A DNA stretch of 64,000 nt, from contig NZ_JAGIAS010000001.1 in assembly GCF_017744695.1 (NCBI RefSeq), positions 339,013 to 403,012 on the forward strand, written 5' to 3'. This document shows, in pieces, positions 27,205 through 35,852 of this stretch (position 1 is the first letter of the stretch; every line of letters begins with the position of its first letter). Source of the DNA: Dyadobacter sp. Lineage in GTDB: Bacteria > Bacteroidota > Bacteroidia > Cytophagales > Spirosomataceae. A program made the translations under genes and the position numbers. The notes under the pieces are model-generated. The model was given only the letters and a program-made list of their open reading frames with translations. It had not been told where the DNA came from and made no database searches.

Positions 27205-29817
27205 CTACAACTTAAAGAATTTCAAATTTTTCGAACCGGCCCCGGTTTGCAGGCTGAGAATGTAAAGACCCGGTGTAAGCTGGCTGATGTCTATTTCGTT
27301 GACAGGCCCCGTTTGGCTGCCCTGCATGGTCAGGGCAAGTTTTCCGTTCGCATCAAAAATCTTCACGATAGCGGCGTCCTTTTCCAGGAAGCTGCGGTTG
27401 ATTTTGATTTTGTCGCCGGCCGGGTTGGGATAGATTGCTGCCATCTCCTGCCCGTTGCCTGCTACCTGCAGGGCGCGGATTTTGGAATAGGCAAATGTAC
27501 CGTCATAGTCCATTTGCTTCAAACGGAAATAGTACTTGCCCGCCGAAAGGCCATCCACCGTGTAGTGATAGTAGTTGACAGGGTTGCCGCCGTTTTCTTC
27601 CACGAAAGCTACTTTTACAAAGTCGATCGAATTAAGGCTTATTTCAATATCGAAACCCGAGTTATTGACCTCGTCGGCTGTTTTCCAGGAAAGCAGCGCG
27701 GTACCGGATTCTTTCTCGGACACATCGAAGGATATCAGCCTGACCGGCATGGAAGATTTTTCGATGCTGAAATTCTGATTTGAAATATCGAAGAAGATGC
27801 TGGGAGAATTGCCATTGGCGTTGCTGGTGCTGGAAGCAACCTTGATCCTGGCCTGGGTGGAATTGGTGTCGGGCAGCGTGACGGTTGCTGCACCAGAGTT
27901 AGGTACGCCCCCGGCAAGAAGCAGCGGGAAGGTATTGCCTCCATCGATCGAAAGGAAAATATCGACCAATGTACAATTTACCGGTGCCGCCGTGGTACCG
28001 TTGACGCTCCATTCGACATTGAGCTGAGTGTTCCCTTTTAACGTACCCGACGGATCGTTGGTCACCAGGAATGGTCCCGAATTGGCATCGATATCCACCG
28101 TCACGTTTTCCGAAGCGACCCCACCCTTGTTGTCCCTCACGGTAAGCCTGTGCGTCGTGGTGATACCAATCGAAGGCAGTTTGTCCCCTTTGGCGTAATT
28201 GGAGCCGTCGAGTATGGCCGAAAGCCTCGGAAAGTACCTTTTTCCCGGATTGGCGCTCTCATTGGATTGGACCGGAACGTACGATCTGAAAAACGGGGGC
28301 CTCGTTTGATCTGAAATAGTCGTTGCAGTAAGCAATGTTTTATCCGATTCGTCGCTGATATTGGTCCCTTCCCAGGAGTAGCTCAAAACATCCGCCGCGT
28401 CGCCGTCACTGGCCAGTCCTTCCAACACGAAAGGGGTCGATTTTGGGATAGTATAGGTGGTTTGCATAGATGCAATTGCGGGGACTGCATTGCCTGTCGG
28501 GGTCTCACTAAAACAGTCCAGGGTAGCCACATATGCATTGGCCTGGTCCAGACTCACAGCGTGAAAGTTGAGGAATGGCGCGTATGGCGTTTCATAGTCA
28601 TCGTCCCCAACCAATCCGTCTGCGGAGTTGGTGTTGTTGCAGGTAAATCCGTAGCTCATAATGGTAGTACCTGCACCGGGTTCGACCGAAGTCTCCAGCG
28701 CGCGGGTCGTACATACGGGTACATTGCTGTTGTACGTATGCGACATGCCGAACTGGTGCCCTACCTCATGCGCTACGAGCTGAAAGTCAAAAACTTCCGC
28801 ATACGACCCGTCACCCACGCCGGAAACACCTTGCCCCTTAAGCTCAGCAGCGCATACCGAAGGCCTTACCGCAATACCGCCGCCCGATCCGGGAGTAGTA
28901 CCCAGTACATGTCCTATATCATAATTGGCATTACCAATGGTTGCATCCAGGTTCTGTTGGTTTTCCGTAAGCATGGCTACCTGGTCGTCGTTGTTGTAGG
29001 GATCGGTGGCGGTATTCGTATAAACGAGGGTTTCATCGCTTACCAGCATCAATGCGACGCTCAGCTCTTTCTGATACACCGCATTCAAGTTGTTCACATA
29101 GTTTGTCAGGGCGTTGAAGGCAGCCATTTGCGTACCTCCTTTTTGGGCAGTAAACTCGGCATCAGCGGCCACAGCCAGTTTAAACGTCCGCAATGTAGCT
29201 CCGGTTGCCAATGCGGCATTGGTACGTTCGTTAGCCCCGCCTACCGGAAGGTTATTCGGTTGGAGCCCGAAATCCAGCGCGCCGCAGCGGTTGTTGGCGT
29301 TTTTTTGCGTGCTATTCTGCGGGCTTACCGCATCCCGGGTAAAGTAACTTTTATACAAGCTGTCCGCGGCGTTGTCATCGAGCTTTTCGAAATAAACCGC
29401 ATCGCTTTGCACACCCAGAATAATGGCACTGAAGCCGCTGGACGTGAGATTAATCCGGATCGAATAACCCGGGTGCTGCTTTCCCTTTCCGGAATACGTT
29501 TTAATTTCAGGATGTTTACGGGCGACCGCAGGCGCCAGGATCGATGATTCAAAAATTTCGAAAATCTCGACAGTGCCGTCAGGCAACGGCACTTCCAGGG
29601 GTATCCCCGCCACAAACTTTCTGGGGAACTCGGGCTGCGCCGCCGACAGGTAGCTTCTCAGGCCTGTGGAATGGATACGGTAAACGGAGAAGTTAGTAAC
29701 GTACTCGGCAGCCCTGGCCCTGGCGACGTTGTCGATCTTTGTCTCGACAAAAAATCCCTTTTGGGCTCGGGTAAGCTGGCAAAGAAGTGCAAGTAAAAGC
29801 GTAAAATAAATCTTCAT
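27205..29817 (-). CDS. Reprolysin-like metallopeptidase with T9SS sorting domain
   Basis: An 870-residue secreted metzincin. Signal peptide MKIYFTLLLALLCQLTRAQ, a propeptide-like region (about 20-205), and a catalytic domain (about 207-435) with zinc motif HEVGHQFGMSH (H350, E351, H354, H360) and Met-turn TIMSYGF (M387). Then come Ig/cadherin-like modules (about 450-700), the LPVRLISFDV-type linker domain and a type A sorting tail (AIYPNPAGDKIKI to NLKFFKL). The family degrades protein substrates outside the cell; T9SS would carry it across the outer membrane. A LuxR-type regulator lies 63 bases upstream on the same strand. Confidence 0.9.
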   Translation of the reverse strand: MKIYFTLLLALLCQLTRAQKGFFVETKIDNVARARAAEYVTNFSVYRIHSTGLRSYLSAAQPEFPRKFVAGIPLEVPLPDGTVEIFEIFESSILAPAVARKHPEIKTYSGKGKQHPGYSIRINLTSSGFSAIILGVQSDAVYFEKLDDNAADSLYKSYFTRDAVSPQNSTQKNANNRCGALDFGLQPNNLPVGGANERTNAALATGATLRTFKLAVAADAEFTAQKGGTQMAAFNALTNYVNNLNAVYQKELSVALMLVSDETLVYTNTATDPYNNDDQVAMLTENQQNLDATIGNANYDIGHVLGTTPGSGGGIAVRPSVCAAELKGQGVSGVGDGSYAEVFDFQLVAHEVGHQFGMSHTYNSNVPVCTTRALETSVEPGAGTTIMSYGFTCNNTNSADGLVGDDDYETPYAPFLNFHAVSLDQANAYVATLDCFSETPTGNAVPAIASMQTTYTIPKSTPFVLEGLASDGDAADVLSYSWEGTNISDESDKTLLTATTISDQTRPPFFRSYVPVQSNESANPGKRYFPRLSAILDGSNYAKGDKLPSIGITTTHRLTVRDNKGGVASENVTVDIDANSGPFLVTNDPSGTLKGNTQLNVEWSVNGTTAAPVNCTLVDIFLSIDGGNTFPLLLAGGVPNSGAATVTLPDTNSTQARIKVASSTSNANGNSPSIFFDISNQNFSIEKSSMPVRLISFDVSEKESGTALLSWKTADEVNNSGFDIEISLNSIDFVKVAFVEENGGNPVNYYHYTVDGLSAGKYYFRLKQMDYDGTFAYSKIRALQVAGNGQEMAAIYPNPAGDKIKINRSFLEKDAAIVKIFDANGKLALTMQGSQTGPVNEIDISQLTPGLYILSLQTGAGSKNLKFFKL

Positions 29818-29880
29818 GGTTTGTGAGAATAAGTGAATATGATGGTTTTAATTGACGGACAATACTTTCGGTAGCCAAGC

Positions 29881-30576
29881 TTAGGAATGCTCCATGTTGA
29901 CTGCGGCGGGCTTTCGGCTTTTGACCAACACATCGCTCTGGCCGGATTTCAGCACCTCTCCCAGCATGATAATATTCTTCGCATTGGTTTTCCGGAGTAT
30001 GGTCTTTTTGATGGTACTTATCGTGGATGCTTTCCGGTTGGATTCTCGGGCAATCTGGGTAACCGAACGCCCAACCAACAGCTGCTCGGCGATATTCAAT
30101 TCATTCCTGGTCAGCGTAACGGTTTCAACCTTGGTTTGCACCGCCAGGCCCAGCAGCCACTCCAAACCATCAGGACAGATATACTTGTTGCCCGACAAAA
30201 GCTTGTTCAGACACTTCTCAAATACTTCCGGCAAATCCATCGAGGTTACATACCCGCTAATCCCCTTGCTCAGGTAAGCAGACAGGTTTTTGAACGGCTG
30301 CTTTTCTGAAACGCTTTCCAGAATAAGTATGCGTGATCTGGCATATCTCTTCAAGGTGTCCTGCAAGCGTGAAAGATTTTCATGGTCGGAGTCGATCTGG
30401 GAAAGACATAGCACAACTATGTCAGCCGGCACCGCCTGCAATGCTACGGCCTGGGGATCTTCCAGACTGACAACTTCCGCATTTTCTATTTTTTCACTTA
30501 CCATTTTGGCAAGCCCCCATCGTTCCAGGGCAGCCTTACCAATAATAACAATATGCATCGGCTGAGAATGAATCAT
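29881..30576 (-). CDS. LuxR-type regulator with degenerate receiver domain
   Basis: A 231-residue protein laid out like a NarL/RcsB response regulator: receiver-like domain (1-125) and a LuxR helix-turn-helix (about 152-215; LTRNELNIAEQLLVGRSVTQ, then ARESNRKASTISTIKKTI). The receiver lacks the phosphorylation site: where NarL members read VLLDLSMP this one reads VVLCLSQID, with C57 in place of aspartate, and the acidic pair near the N-terminus is replaced by IIGKAALE. It may therefore work without phosphorylation. No histidine kinase is nearby. Same strand as the adhesin upstream and the protease downstream. A start at 30558 is also possible. Confidence 0.8.
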   Translation of the reverse strand: MIHSQPMHIVIIGKAALERWGLAKMVSEKIENAEVVSLEDPQAVALQAVPADIVVLCLSQIDSDHENLSRLQDTLKRYARSRILILESVSEKQPFKNLSAYLSKGISGYVTSMDLPEVFEKCLNKLLSGNKYICPDGLEWLLGLAVQTKVETVTLTRNELNIAEQLLVGRSVTQIARESNRKASTISTIKKTILRKTNAKNIIMLGEVLKSGQSDVLVKSRKPAAVNMEHS

Positions 30577-30600
30577 GGTTCTCGGTTAGGGAATCAATTA

Positions 30601-30639
30601 AAAAGGAGCCCGTATTGACATCATACGGGTTGTCCTTTT
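30601..30639 (-). terminator. Strong terminator after the choice-of-anchor adhesin gene
   Basis: AAAAGGA (30601-30607) pairs with TCCTTTT (30633-30639), and inside that CCCGTAT (30609-30615) pairs with ATACGGG (30623-30629) around a 7-base loop. Read on the minus strand the stem ends in a run of five T, fitting intrinsic termination about 40 bases past the stop codon at 30679. Confidence 0.85.
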
Positions 30640-30678
30640 AGCCTGTTTTGAACGGACCGATCAAGAAAAGACTGCCGT

Positions 30679-33024
30679 TTACCTGGAAATCAGGATTTTT
30701 CCGGCAACGCTCCCTCCATCGTCATAGTGTGCTTTTAGTATGTATATTCCATTAACCAATGAGGTTACATCGATCCCTTTTTGCGGGAGAGAGGTCAGGT
30801 CCTTCACCAGTTGCCCCGCGCTTGTATAAATCAGGATCCTGCTAATGGCTTCGGGCCGGTCGACGGCTATGTTCAGCCGATCGGAGACGGGGTTTGGATA
30901 AACTGAGAGTTTCAATCCGGATTTGAACTCCAAAGCAAGGATTTTGCTGAATGCGAATGAACCGTCGTGGTCTACCATCCGCAGACGATAGTAATTGGTA
31001 CCGGTCATTGCCTGCGTATGGACGAAATGGTACCGGAGCAGCGAAGCACTTTCTCCATGCGAACTAACCTGACCGGCCACATGCCAGTCTTTGCCATTTT
31101 GGCTGTGCTGGATTTCAAAAAAGTCGCTATTGGATTCAAAAGTGGTTTCCCAGCTAAGCAGCGGCTGATTTTCGTTAAGCGTTACCCGAAAAGCAACCAG
31201 GGTTACCGGCAACGGTGTCGTTGGAACTACGATGGTGTAAGTAGCCGGCGGGCTTTGTGCACCTGCCTTGTCGATAAAAGCATATTGAAAGCTCATAGAG
31301 GCATAAGTGCCGTCGGTAAGCTCGATGGCAAGCAGGGCGGGATCATAGTTCTCGATAATGTACTGCCCGTTGGTAAGGACGACCGGCTGATTGTTATAAA
31401 TCAGCACACCGTGGTCCGCCAGGGATTTGATGGCCACCTTACGGTTTTGAAGCGGGCCGTTCAGGGGAAGGTCCTCAGGGTCGCTTCCGCGTAAGGGGCC
31501 AGGCGACGCATTATCACCCGGTACGCCGGTGCCTGTTCCGCTGAGCACAATACGCTCACCTGTTTTGGGCCTGGTTGGATAGGTGTAGCTTTGCGACTGC
31601 GCCAACGGCGGCCGCTGAATACCAAAATTGATGTTAATCACGTCCGTATTCACCACCTGGAAGGATTGGCTCGTCCCACTGCTTCCGCTATTGCCGGTGT
31701 TGGGATCGCCATTATATGCTCCTGTCCTCAACCAGTCGCCGGGTAAGGTTGCGACCGGGGGCGCCCCGCCCAATGCTGCATCCGTGGCGCTTATCTTCAC
31801 GGTATAGCCTGCTCCCGGAAGGACATTAGGGAAATGAAACTGTCCGTCTGTCCCTACTGCCGTTTTAGCGACCGCGATCCCGTCTTTAACCAGGTAAGCT
31901 GATATACCGGCCGGGATCACATTGGGGCCCGCAGGACTTACACTGTTGTTGACAAATGCCCCGTCCGGATCATGAAAGATATTCCCACTTACGGACGCCA
32001 GGCACGATGGGGCCACATACACCCCGCTGGTGCCGCTGGTCATAGAGAATTGATTGGTAGAGCTATACCATCCCCCAACAAAAATACCATTGCTCAGACT
32101 GGACGTGTTACCATTCTCATCGCCCGTGGTAAGCCAGTAGCCGGTAAAAAAGCCGCCGCCGCTGAAATCAGCCCCTCCGGCAATTAATGCACCTGTACCG
32201 TTATTGACCCGGGGCCCCTGCGGATAAGGCGAAGCAGGGGTATTTCCTCCGCCACTGGATTTGATATCGCCGGCGACGTTGATGAAATTAGCCGGGGAAA
32301 GATTCCCGGCAGGGACGATAGCACCACCGCTTTGAAACTTGACCTGTCCCTGGTAACCATTAGCCGGGTTATTATCCTGGTCCCAAACGATCACGAAAAA
32401 ATCATTTGCATCCCCGCTTACGGTCAACTGGCTGGAAACTCCCATACCTGCGTTGATGTGTATTACGTAGGTCTGCCCTATACCATTTTGGGTATTCAGC
32501 CCATCCAGCACGGACGAATTCACGCCACTGTAGCCGGGCGTTGGCGTCAAGCCATTAATCTGGGTTAAAGCATTGTTAAAGTCATTGGTCAGCTGGGTCA
32601 GCAAGGCCGTTTGGTTCAAGGATGCGGAAGCCTGGCCGGAATTGTCTGATACAATGTTATTCCAGGCGCCGATCGTGTTGCCGTTCGTATATATGGTACC
32701 CGCATACGGGACTCCCCCCGAGGTGCGAAAACTGGCGGTAGAACTTACCGCCACATTACCAACGAACCCCTTGGTAGCCCCCTGCCAGTTGGCATCTGCA
32801 CTTGCATCGGTAAAAACAAACAAATAGTCGGTCAGCCTTCCCAGATTAGCTCCTCCTGCGGTGCAATTCTGCGCGAGCAAATGGTCGTCGAAGCAAGCGA
32901 TGATAAAGACTCCAATGCAAAAGCATACCCTTTTGATATTTGAGAAATTAGCTGATAGCGGAGGGATTACGGAGCGACAAAAGGGTGCCCCCTTCTGTAC
33001 ACAAAACGTGTAAAGAGTTTTCAT
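30679..33024 (-). CDS. Choice-of-anchor/SdrD-B surface protein with T9SS sorting domain
   Basis: A 781-residue secreted protein. After an unusually long N-terminal signal region (to about residue 52, LLAQNC) comes a choice-of-anchor A-like domain (about 55-345; FVFTDASADANWQGATKGFV, VNVAGDIKSSGGG-type stretches), an SdrD-B-like module (LASVSGNIFHDPDG to NFGIQRPPLA), a module with RGSDPEDLPLNG, an Ig-like LPVTLVAF domain and a type A sorting tail (SVYPNPVSDRLNI to GKILISR). No catalytic motif is seen; adhesin or matrix role is inference. Its last four modules match the protein ending at 1775. Confidence 0.85.
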   Translation of the reverse strand: MKTLYTFCVQKGAPFCRSVIPPLSANFSNIKRVCFCIGVFIIACFDDHLLAQNCTAGGANLGRLTDYLFVFTDASADANWQGATKGFVGNVAVSSTASFRTSGGVPYAGTIYTNGNTIGAWNNIVSDNSGQASASLNQTALLTQLTNDFNNALTQINGLTPTPGYSGVNSSVLDGLNTQNGIGQTYVIHINAGMGVSSQLTVSGDANDFFVIVWDQDNNPANGYQGQVKFQSGGAIVPAGNLSPANFINVAGDIKSSGGGNTPASPYPQGPRVNNGTGALIAGGADFSGGGFFTGYWLTTGDENGNTSSLSNGIFVGGWYSSTNQFSMTSGTSGVYVAPSCLASVSGNIFHDPDGAFVNNSVSPAGPNVIPAGISAYLVKDGIAVAKTAVGTDGQFHFPNVLPGAGYTVKISATDAALGGAPPVATLPGDWLRTGAYNGDPNTGNSGSSGTSQSFQVVNTDVININFGIQRPPLAQSQSYTYPTRPKTGERIVLSGTGTGVPGDNASPGPLRGSDPEDLPLNGPLQNRKVAIKSLADHGVLIYNNQPVVLTNGQYIIENYDPALLAIELTDGTYASMSFQYAFIDKAGAQSPPATYTIVVPTTPLPVTLVAFRVTLNENQPLLSWETTFESNSDFFEIQHSQNGKDWHVAGQVSSHGESASLLRYHFVHTQAMTGTNYYRLRMVDHDGSFAFSKILALEFKSGLKLSVYPNPVSDRLNIAVDRPEAISRILIYTSAGQLVKDLTSLPQKGIDVTSLVNGIYILKAHYDDGGSVAGKILISR

Positions 33025-33762
33025 AGGTAGCTGTTTTTGAAGATTAGTAAAAAGAAGGTTACGTAAAGAAAAAACAAACGGTTATACATATACGCCATTG
33101 AGTAATGGCGCGGGGAATCCTTATGGGCAATATGATTCATCACGCTATCTGTTCTCAGATAGCTATCACCAGGTTAGCGTATTGAACGATTATCATTTAC
33201 GGCGAAATCCGTTTTGTCCGCAGATGGAGTTCCGGATTTCACTATACGAATTGCGAGACACCCGGGGCACGCGTTTGGGTTAACCAGAAACACAATGCCT
33301 CCAACTAAAATTACCTGCAAAAAGACTTATGTGTAATAGCATTGGGTTGTCTGTTTAGTTTTGATGTCACTATCCGTTAGCATGAATAAGCATAGAAAAA
33401 GATCTAGTATCATAGGCCACAATGGCGAGCAGCAGCGGGGTGTCTGTTGATACAAATGTAACGGGACTTACTCCTGACCTTCAAGACTTGCTGTATCGAA
33501 ATTCCTGAATTCTGATACAAGTTTCGCGAAACATAGGACGATTAACACACAAAAATATAACGATTCGAAGCCGACGACCCATTTGAATGCCAGGTGGAGA
33601 AAGCTGCATGCGGCGCCTGTCATTTTACATGACAATTATGTGTTTTGAACCCGTAAAAGTAATAAGAAAAGCCACGTAACAGAGATACTACCGAACTGCA
33701 CTAAGAGTAGAAATACATCGATCTATTCTTCCAATGTACTTTTAGTCGGAGCAACGGCGTGT
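33025..33762. other. 738-base intergenic region with several hairpins
   Basis: No convincing gene is present; frames such as 33098-33283 have no recognisable content. It contains a run of perfect inverted repeats at 33093-33240 (listed separately), a pair TGTATC/GATACA (33492-33519) next to the 12-base palindrome GTTTCGCGAAAC (33521-33532), and TGTCAT/ATGACA (33618-33634). Both flanking genes are on the minus strand, so only the adhesin gene has its promoter here. Confidence 0.6.
33093..33240. other. Three consecutive perfect hairpins, possible structured RNA
   Basis: CGCCATT/AATGGCG (33093-33099, 33104-33110; loop GAGT), GCTATCTG/CAGATAGC (33144-33151, 33156-33163; loop TTCT) and GAAATCCG/CGGATTTC (33204-33211, 33233-33240; 21-base loop) follow one another within 150 bases. 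Two have ideal tetraloops. Read on the minus strand they would form the 5' leader of the adhesin gene starting at 33024; on the plus strand they would be a free small RNA. No known RNA family was recognised. Confidence 0.45.
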
Positions 33763-35406
33763 CTATCTTATCTCGCTAGTAAGATGTTTGATAAAGATAG
33801 AAGGGGACACTCCCGTACAGTCCTTGAACACCGCGGCAAACTGACTGTGGGAGGAGAACCCCGACGCTGCGGCCATCGTACTGATCTTATGTTGTCTCCA
33901 GGTTGGATCCTTTCTTAACATACCGACTACAAAATCGATTCGCAGCTTATTGATGTAGCCATTAAAATCAGTCTTCTTATCCTTGTTGATGAGATGGGAA
34001 AGATATTTCGTATTGGTGTTTAGCTGCGCGGCCAGGGCAGGCAATGAAAATGCCCTTTCAAGAAATGCATCCGATTTTTCAAACTCGGTCAGCTTTTCCA
34101 ACAAATGCTGCTCCGTTTCTATCGGCATGATCCGTTTTTCAGGATTGCCCGCGCCAATTTCCGGCTCATCTTTTCCTATGTCCCCCACGGGTAGCGTATC
34201 GGGCAGCCCTTCTCCTGCCGCGGGGGCAATCGTCGTGTGGCCGTTATGGGTCTTGGTTTCCTTGTTATGAAATTGGGCCAGGACGCTCCTAACCTGCGCT
34301 AATTGGCGTTTTTGCTTTTTTCTGTAAGCCGTAAAGAGAATACCCACCAGCGCGATCAATAGCAAGCCCGAGAGTATAACAACATCCTTACCACTGCTTA
34401 TCGCCTCCGCCTTTGCCCCATCCCGATCCAATCGGGTATACATCCTGTTGAGCAGCTGCGCCCGTTTATCCAGTAAAGTATCGGTTACCGAACTGCTCTT
34501 CTCTTTGGCAGCCGCTAATTTCTTTTGGTCCTTTACCAAGGCATAATACCGCTTAGCCAGGTCATATGTCGCGTCCTTCAATTGCAGATATTGAGATTCT
34601 TCGGCGATGTGCTCAGCTTTATCCAGATAAACTTTTGCTTCCGGCAGGCGCCCTGCTTCCATCAGCGCTTCGGCCATTCCTTTGTAGATCAGCCCGATGA
34701 CGTAGTGAGGCGACTGCGTTTCACTTAGTTTGAGCGCTTTGCGGTAATGTACCAGGGCAGTGTCGTAGCGAGTCAGCAGGCGGTAATTGTCACCTATCAA
34801 TCGCTCGTTGTTCATGATATTAAAATCCTTGTTCTTCTGGATTTTGTCAAAGCTCTTCCCTGCCTCCTTAAAATGCCGGATAGCCTGTTCATGGTCCTCC
34901 TCATCCATACTTGCGAACCCCAGCTCCTGAAGAAGCAATCCGCGGGTGCTGTTGGCTTGTTCGGCGTCCTCAATTTTGGGGACTATCCCCAGAGCCTTCC
35001 GGGAGTAGCTTCTGGATTTCCCACACAGTTCCATCATCCGGTATAGGCCTGCCAGATATGCATTGGCTCTCGCCTGCCAGGTGTAATTGTCGCTTTCGAC
35101 GGCCAGCCGTTCGAGTTTCTCGGCATATTCAACCGATTTTCCCAACTCCTCCTTTTGCTGATAAAGTCGGGCGATAAGCATCATCGACCTCATCCGGTGC
35201 ACGTCTTCCGACGAAGCCTTGTAAAGAGAATCGGCCGCGACGATCGCGGCATTCAAATCGGCATGGGCTGCTTCCTTCCATATTTTGTCGTATGCCTGGT
35301 CAAAAGCCTGGTCCTGCGCCTGCGTGCAAAAGCCCGCGATCAGCAGTAAAAAAAATAATGGATTAGAGATGCGCTTTCTAATGCGGATAATGGCTCGGGT
35401 AATCAT
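33763..35406 (-). CDS. Membrane-bound TPR protein with AraC-type DNA-binding domain
   Basis: A 547-residue protein: signal-anchor N-terminus (PLFFLLLIAGFCTQA), periplasmic TPR repeats (about 30-325), one membrane segment (about 345-365, VVILSGLLLIALVGILF), a basic cytoplasmic linker and a C-terminal AraC helix-turn-helix (about 445-545; ALAAQLNTNTKYLSHLINKD and ISTMAAASGFSSHSQFAAVF). A sensor outside and DNA-binding domain inside on one chain resembles the second half of hybrid two-component systems but without kinase or receiver. Signal and targets are unknown. Confidence 0.85.
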   Translation of the reverse strand: MITRAIIRIRKRISNPLFFLLLIAGFCTQAQDQAFDQAYDKIWKEAAHADLNAAIVAADSLYKASSEDVHRMRSMMLIARLYQQKEELGKSVEYAEKLERLAVESDNYTWQARANAYLAGLYRMMELCGKSRSYSRKALGIVPKIEDAEQANSTRGLLLQELGFASMDEEDHEQAIRHFKEAGKSFDKIQKNKDFNIMNNERLIGDNYRLLTRYDTALVHYRKALKLSETQSPHYVIGLIYKGMAEALMEAGRLPEAKVYLDKAEHIAEESQYLQLKDATYDLAKRYYALVKDQKKLAAAKEKSSSVTDTLLDKRAQLLNRMYTRLDRDGAKAEAISSGKDVVILSGLLLIALVGILFTAYRKKQKRQLAQVRSVLAQFHNKETKTHNGHTTIAPAAGEGLPDTLPVGDIGKDEPEIGAGNPEKRIMPIETEQHLLEKLTEFEKSDAFLERAFSLPALAAQLNTNTKYLSHLINKDKKTDFNGYINKLRIDFVVGMLRKDPTWRQHKISTMAAASGFSSHSQFAAVFKDCTGVSPSIFIKHLTSEIR

Positions 35407-35559
35407 ACCAGTCTAAAAAATATCGAAAGAAGAGGGCAATGGAACACAAGCTTTCGCAACTTTCCGGGGTAAAATTATAACTTTTGACAAGTCTGTTCCC
35501 AAGACAATTCATATTTACTTTCTTTAAGACATTCAAACTAAACATCCCTCCATCGGTAA

Positions 35560-35773
35560 ATGAAATCAATTTTCACTTATCGTCTCTTTTATTTTCTGCA
35601 CCACAGGCATTTACGCAGGCAAAGCGGGAGATTTTTGGGCTGATGCAACCATAGCAGGTCCGCGCAGAACGCACATTGTGCCGGTAGTAAAGCAATGGAA
35701 TAAACAGGCCGGTGTTTATACCTTCGGTGTGATAGGAAACGGGGTAATTGTTCCTGTGCAGGCCGGAGAGTAA
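35560..35773 (+). pseudogene. Small secreted protein, frameshifted
   Basis: An ATG at 35560 begins MKSIFTYRLFYF, a plausible signal-peptide start, but this frame stops after 27 codons. The overlapping frame from about 35582 to the stop at 35771-35773 reads on as protein-like sequence (TTGIYAGKAGDFWADATIAG, then VVKQWNKQAGVYTFGVIGNG). A single-base indel within the first 15 codons would join the two into a protein of about 70 residues. No family was recognised. Either a recent pseudogene or a sequencing error. Confidence 0.45.
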
Positions 35774-35807
35774 GCGGCCATGCCACGGTCGGCGTAACTT
35801 ATGGTGT

Positions 35808-35841
35808 CTGAGGTAAATGTCCGTGCAGACATTCACCTCAG
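35808..35841 (+). other. 14-base-stem hairpin just upstream of the C25 peptidase start
   Basis: CTGAGGTAAATGTC (35808-35821) pairs with GACATTCACCTCAG (35828-35841) with one mismatch and a 6-base loop. It ends 11 bases before the chosen ATG at 35853, overlapping the region where the ribosome binds. It is not followed by T residues. It could be a terminator for the degraded gene upstream or a translational control element. Confidence 0.55.
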
Positions 35842-35852
35842 CCATTCATTCC

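Noticed and set aside
28462..29547. 361-codon plus-strand frame opposite the reprolysin-like gene
   Set aside because: It lies wholly opposite the zinc-protease domain, whose motifs are clear; the frame shows no recognisable domain.
33098..33283. 61-codon plus-strand frame in the hairpin-rich gap
   Set aside because: It overlaps three inverted repeats and shows no protein-like composition or signal; structure is the better explanation.
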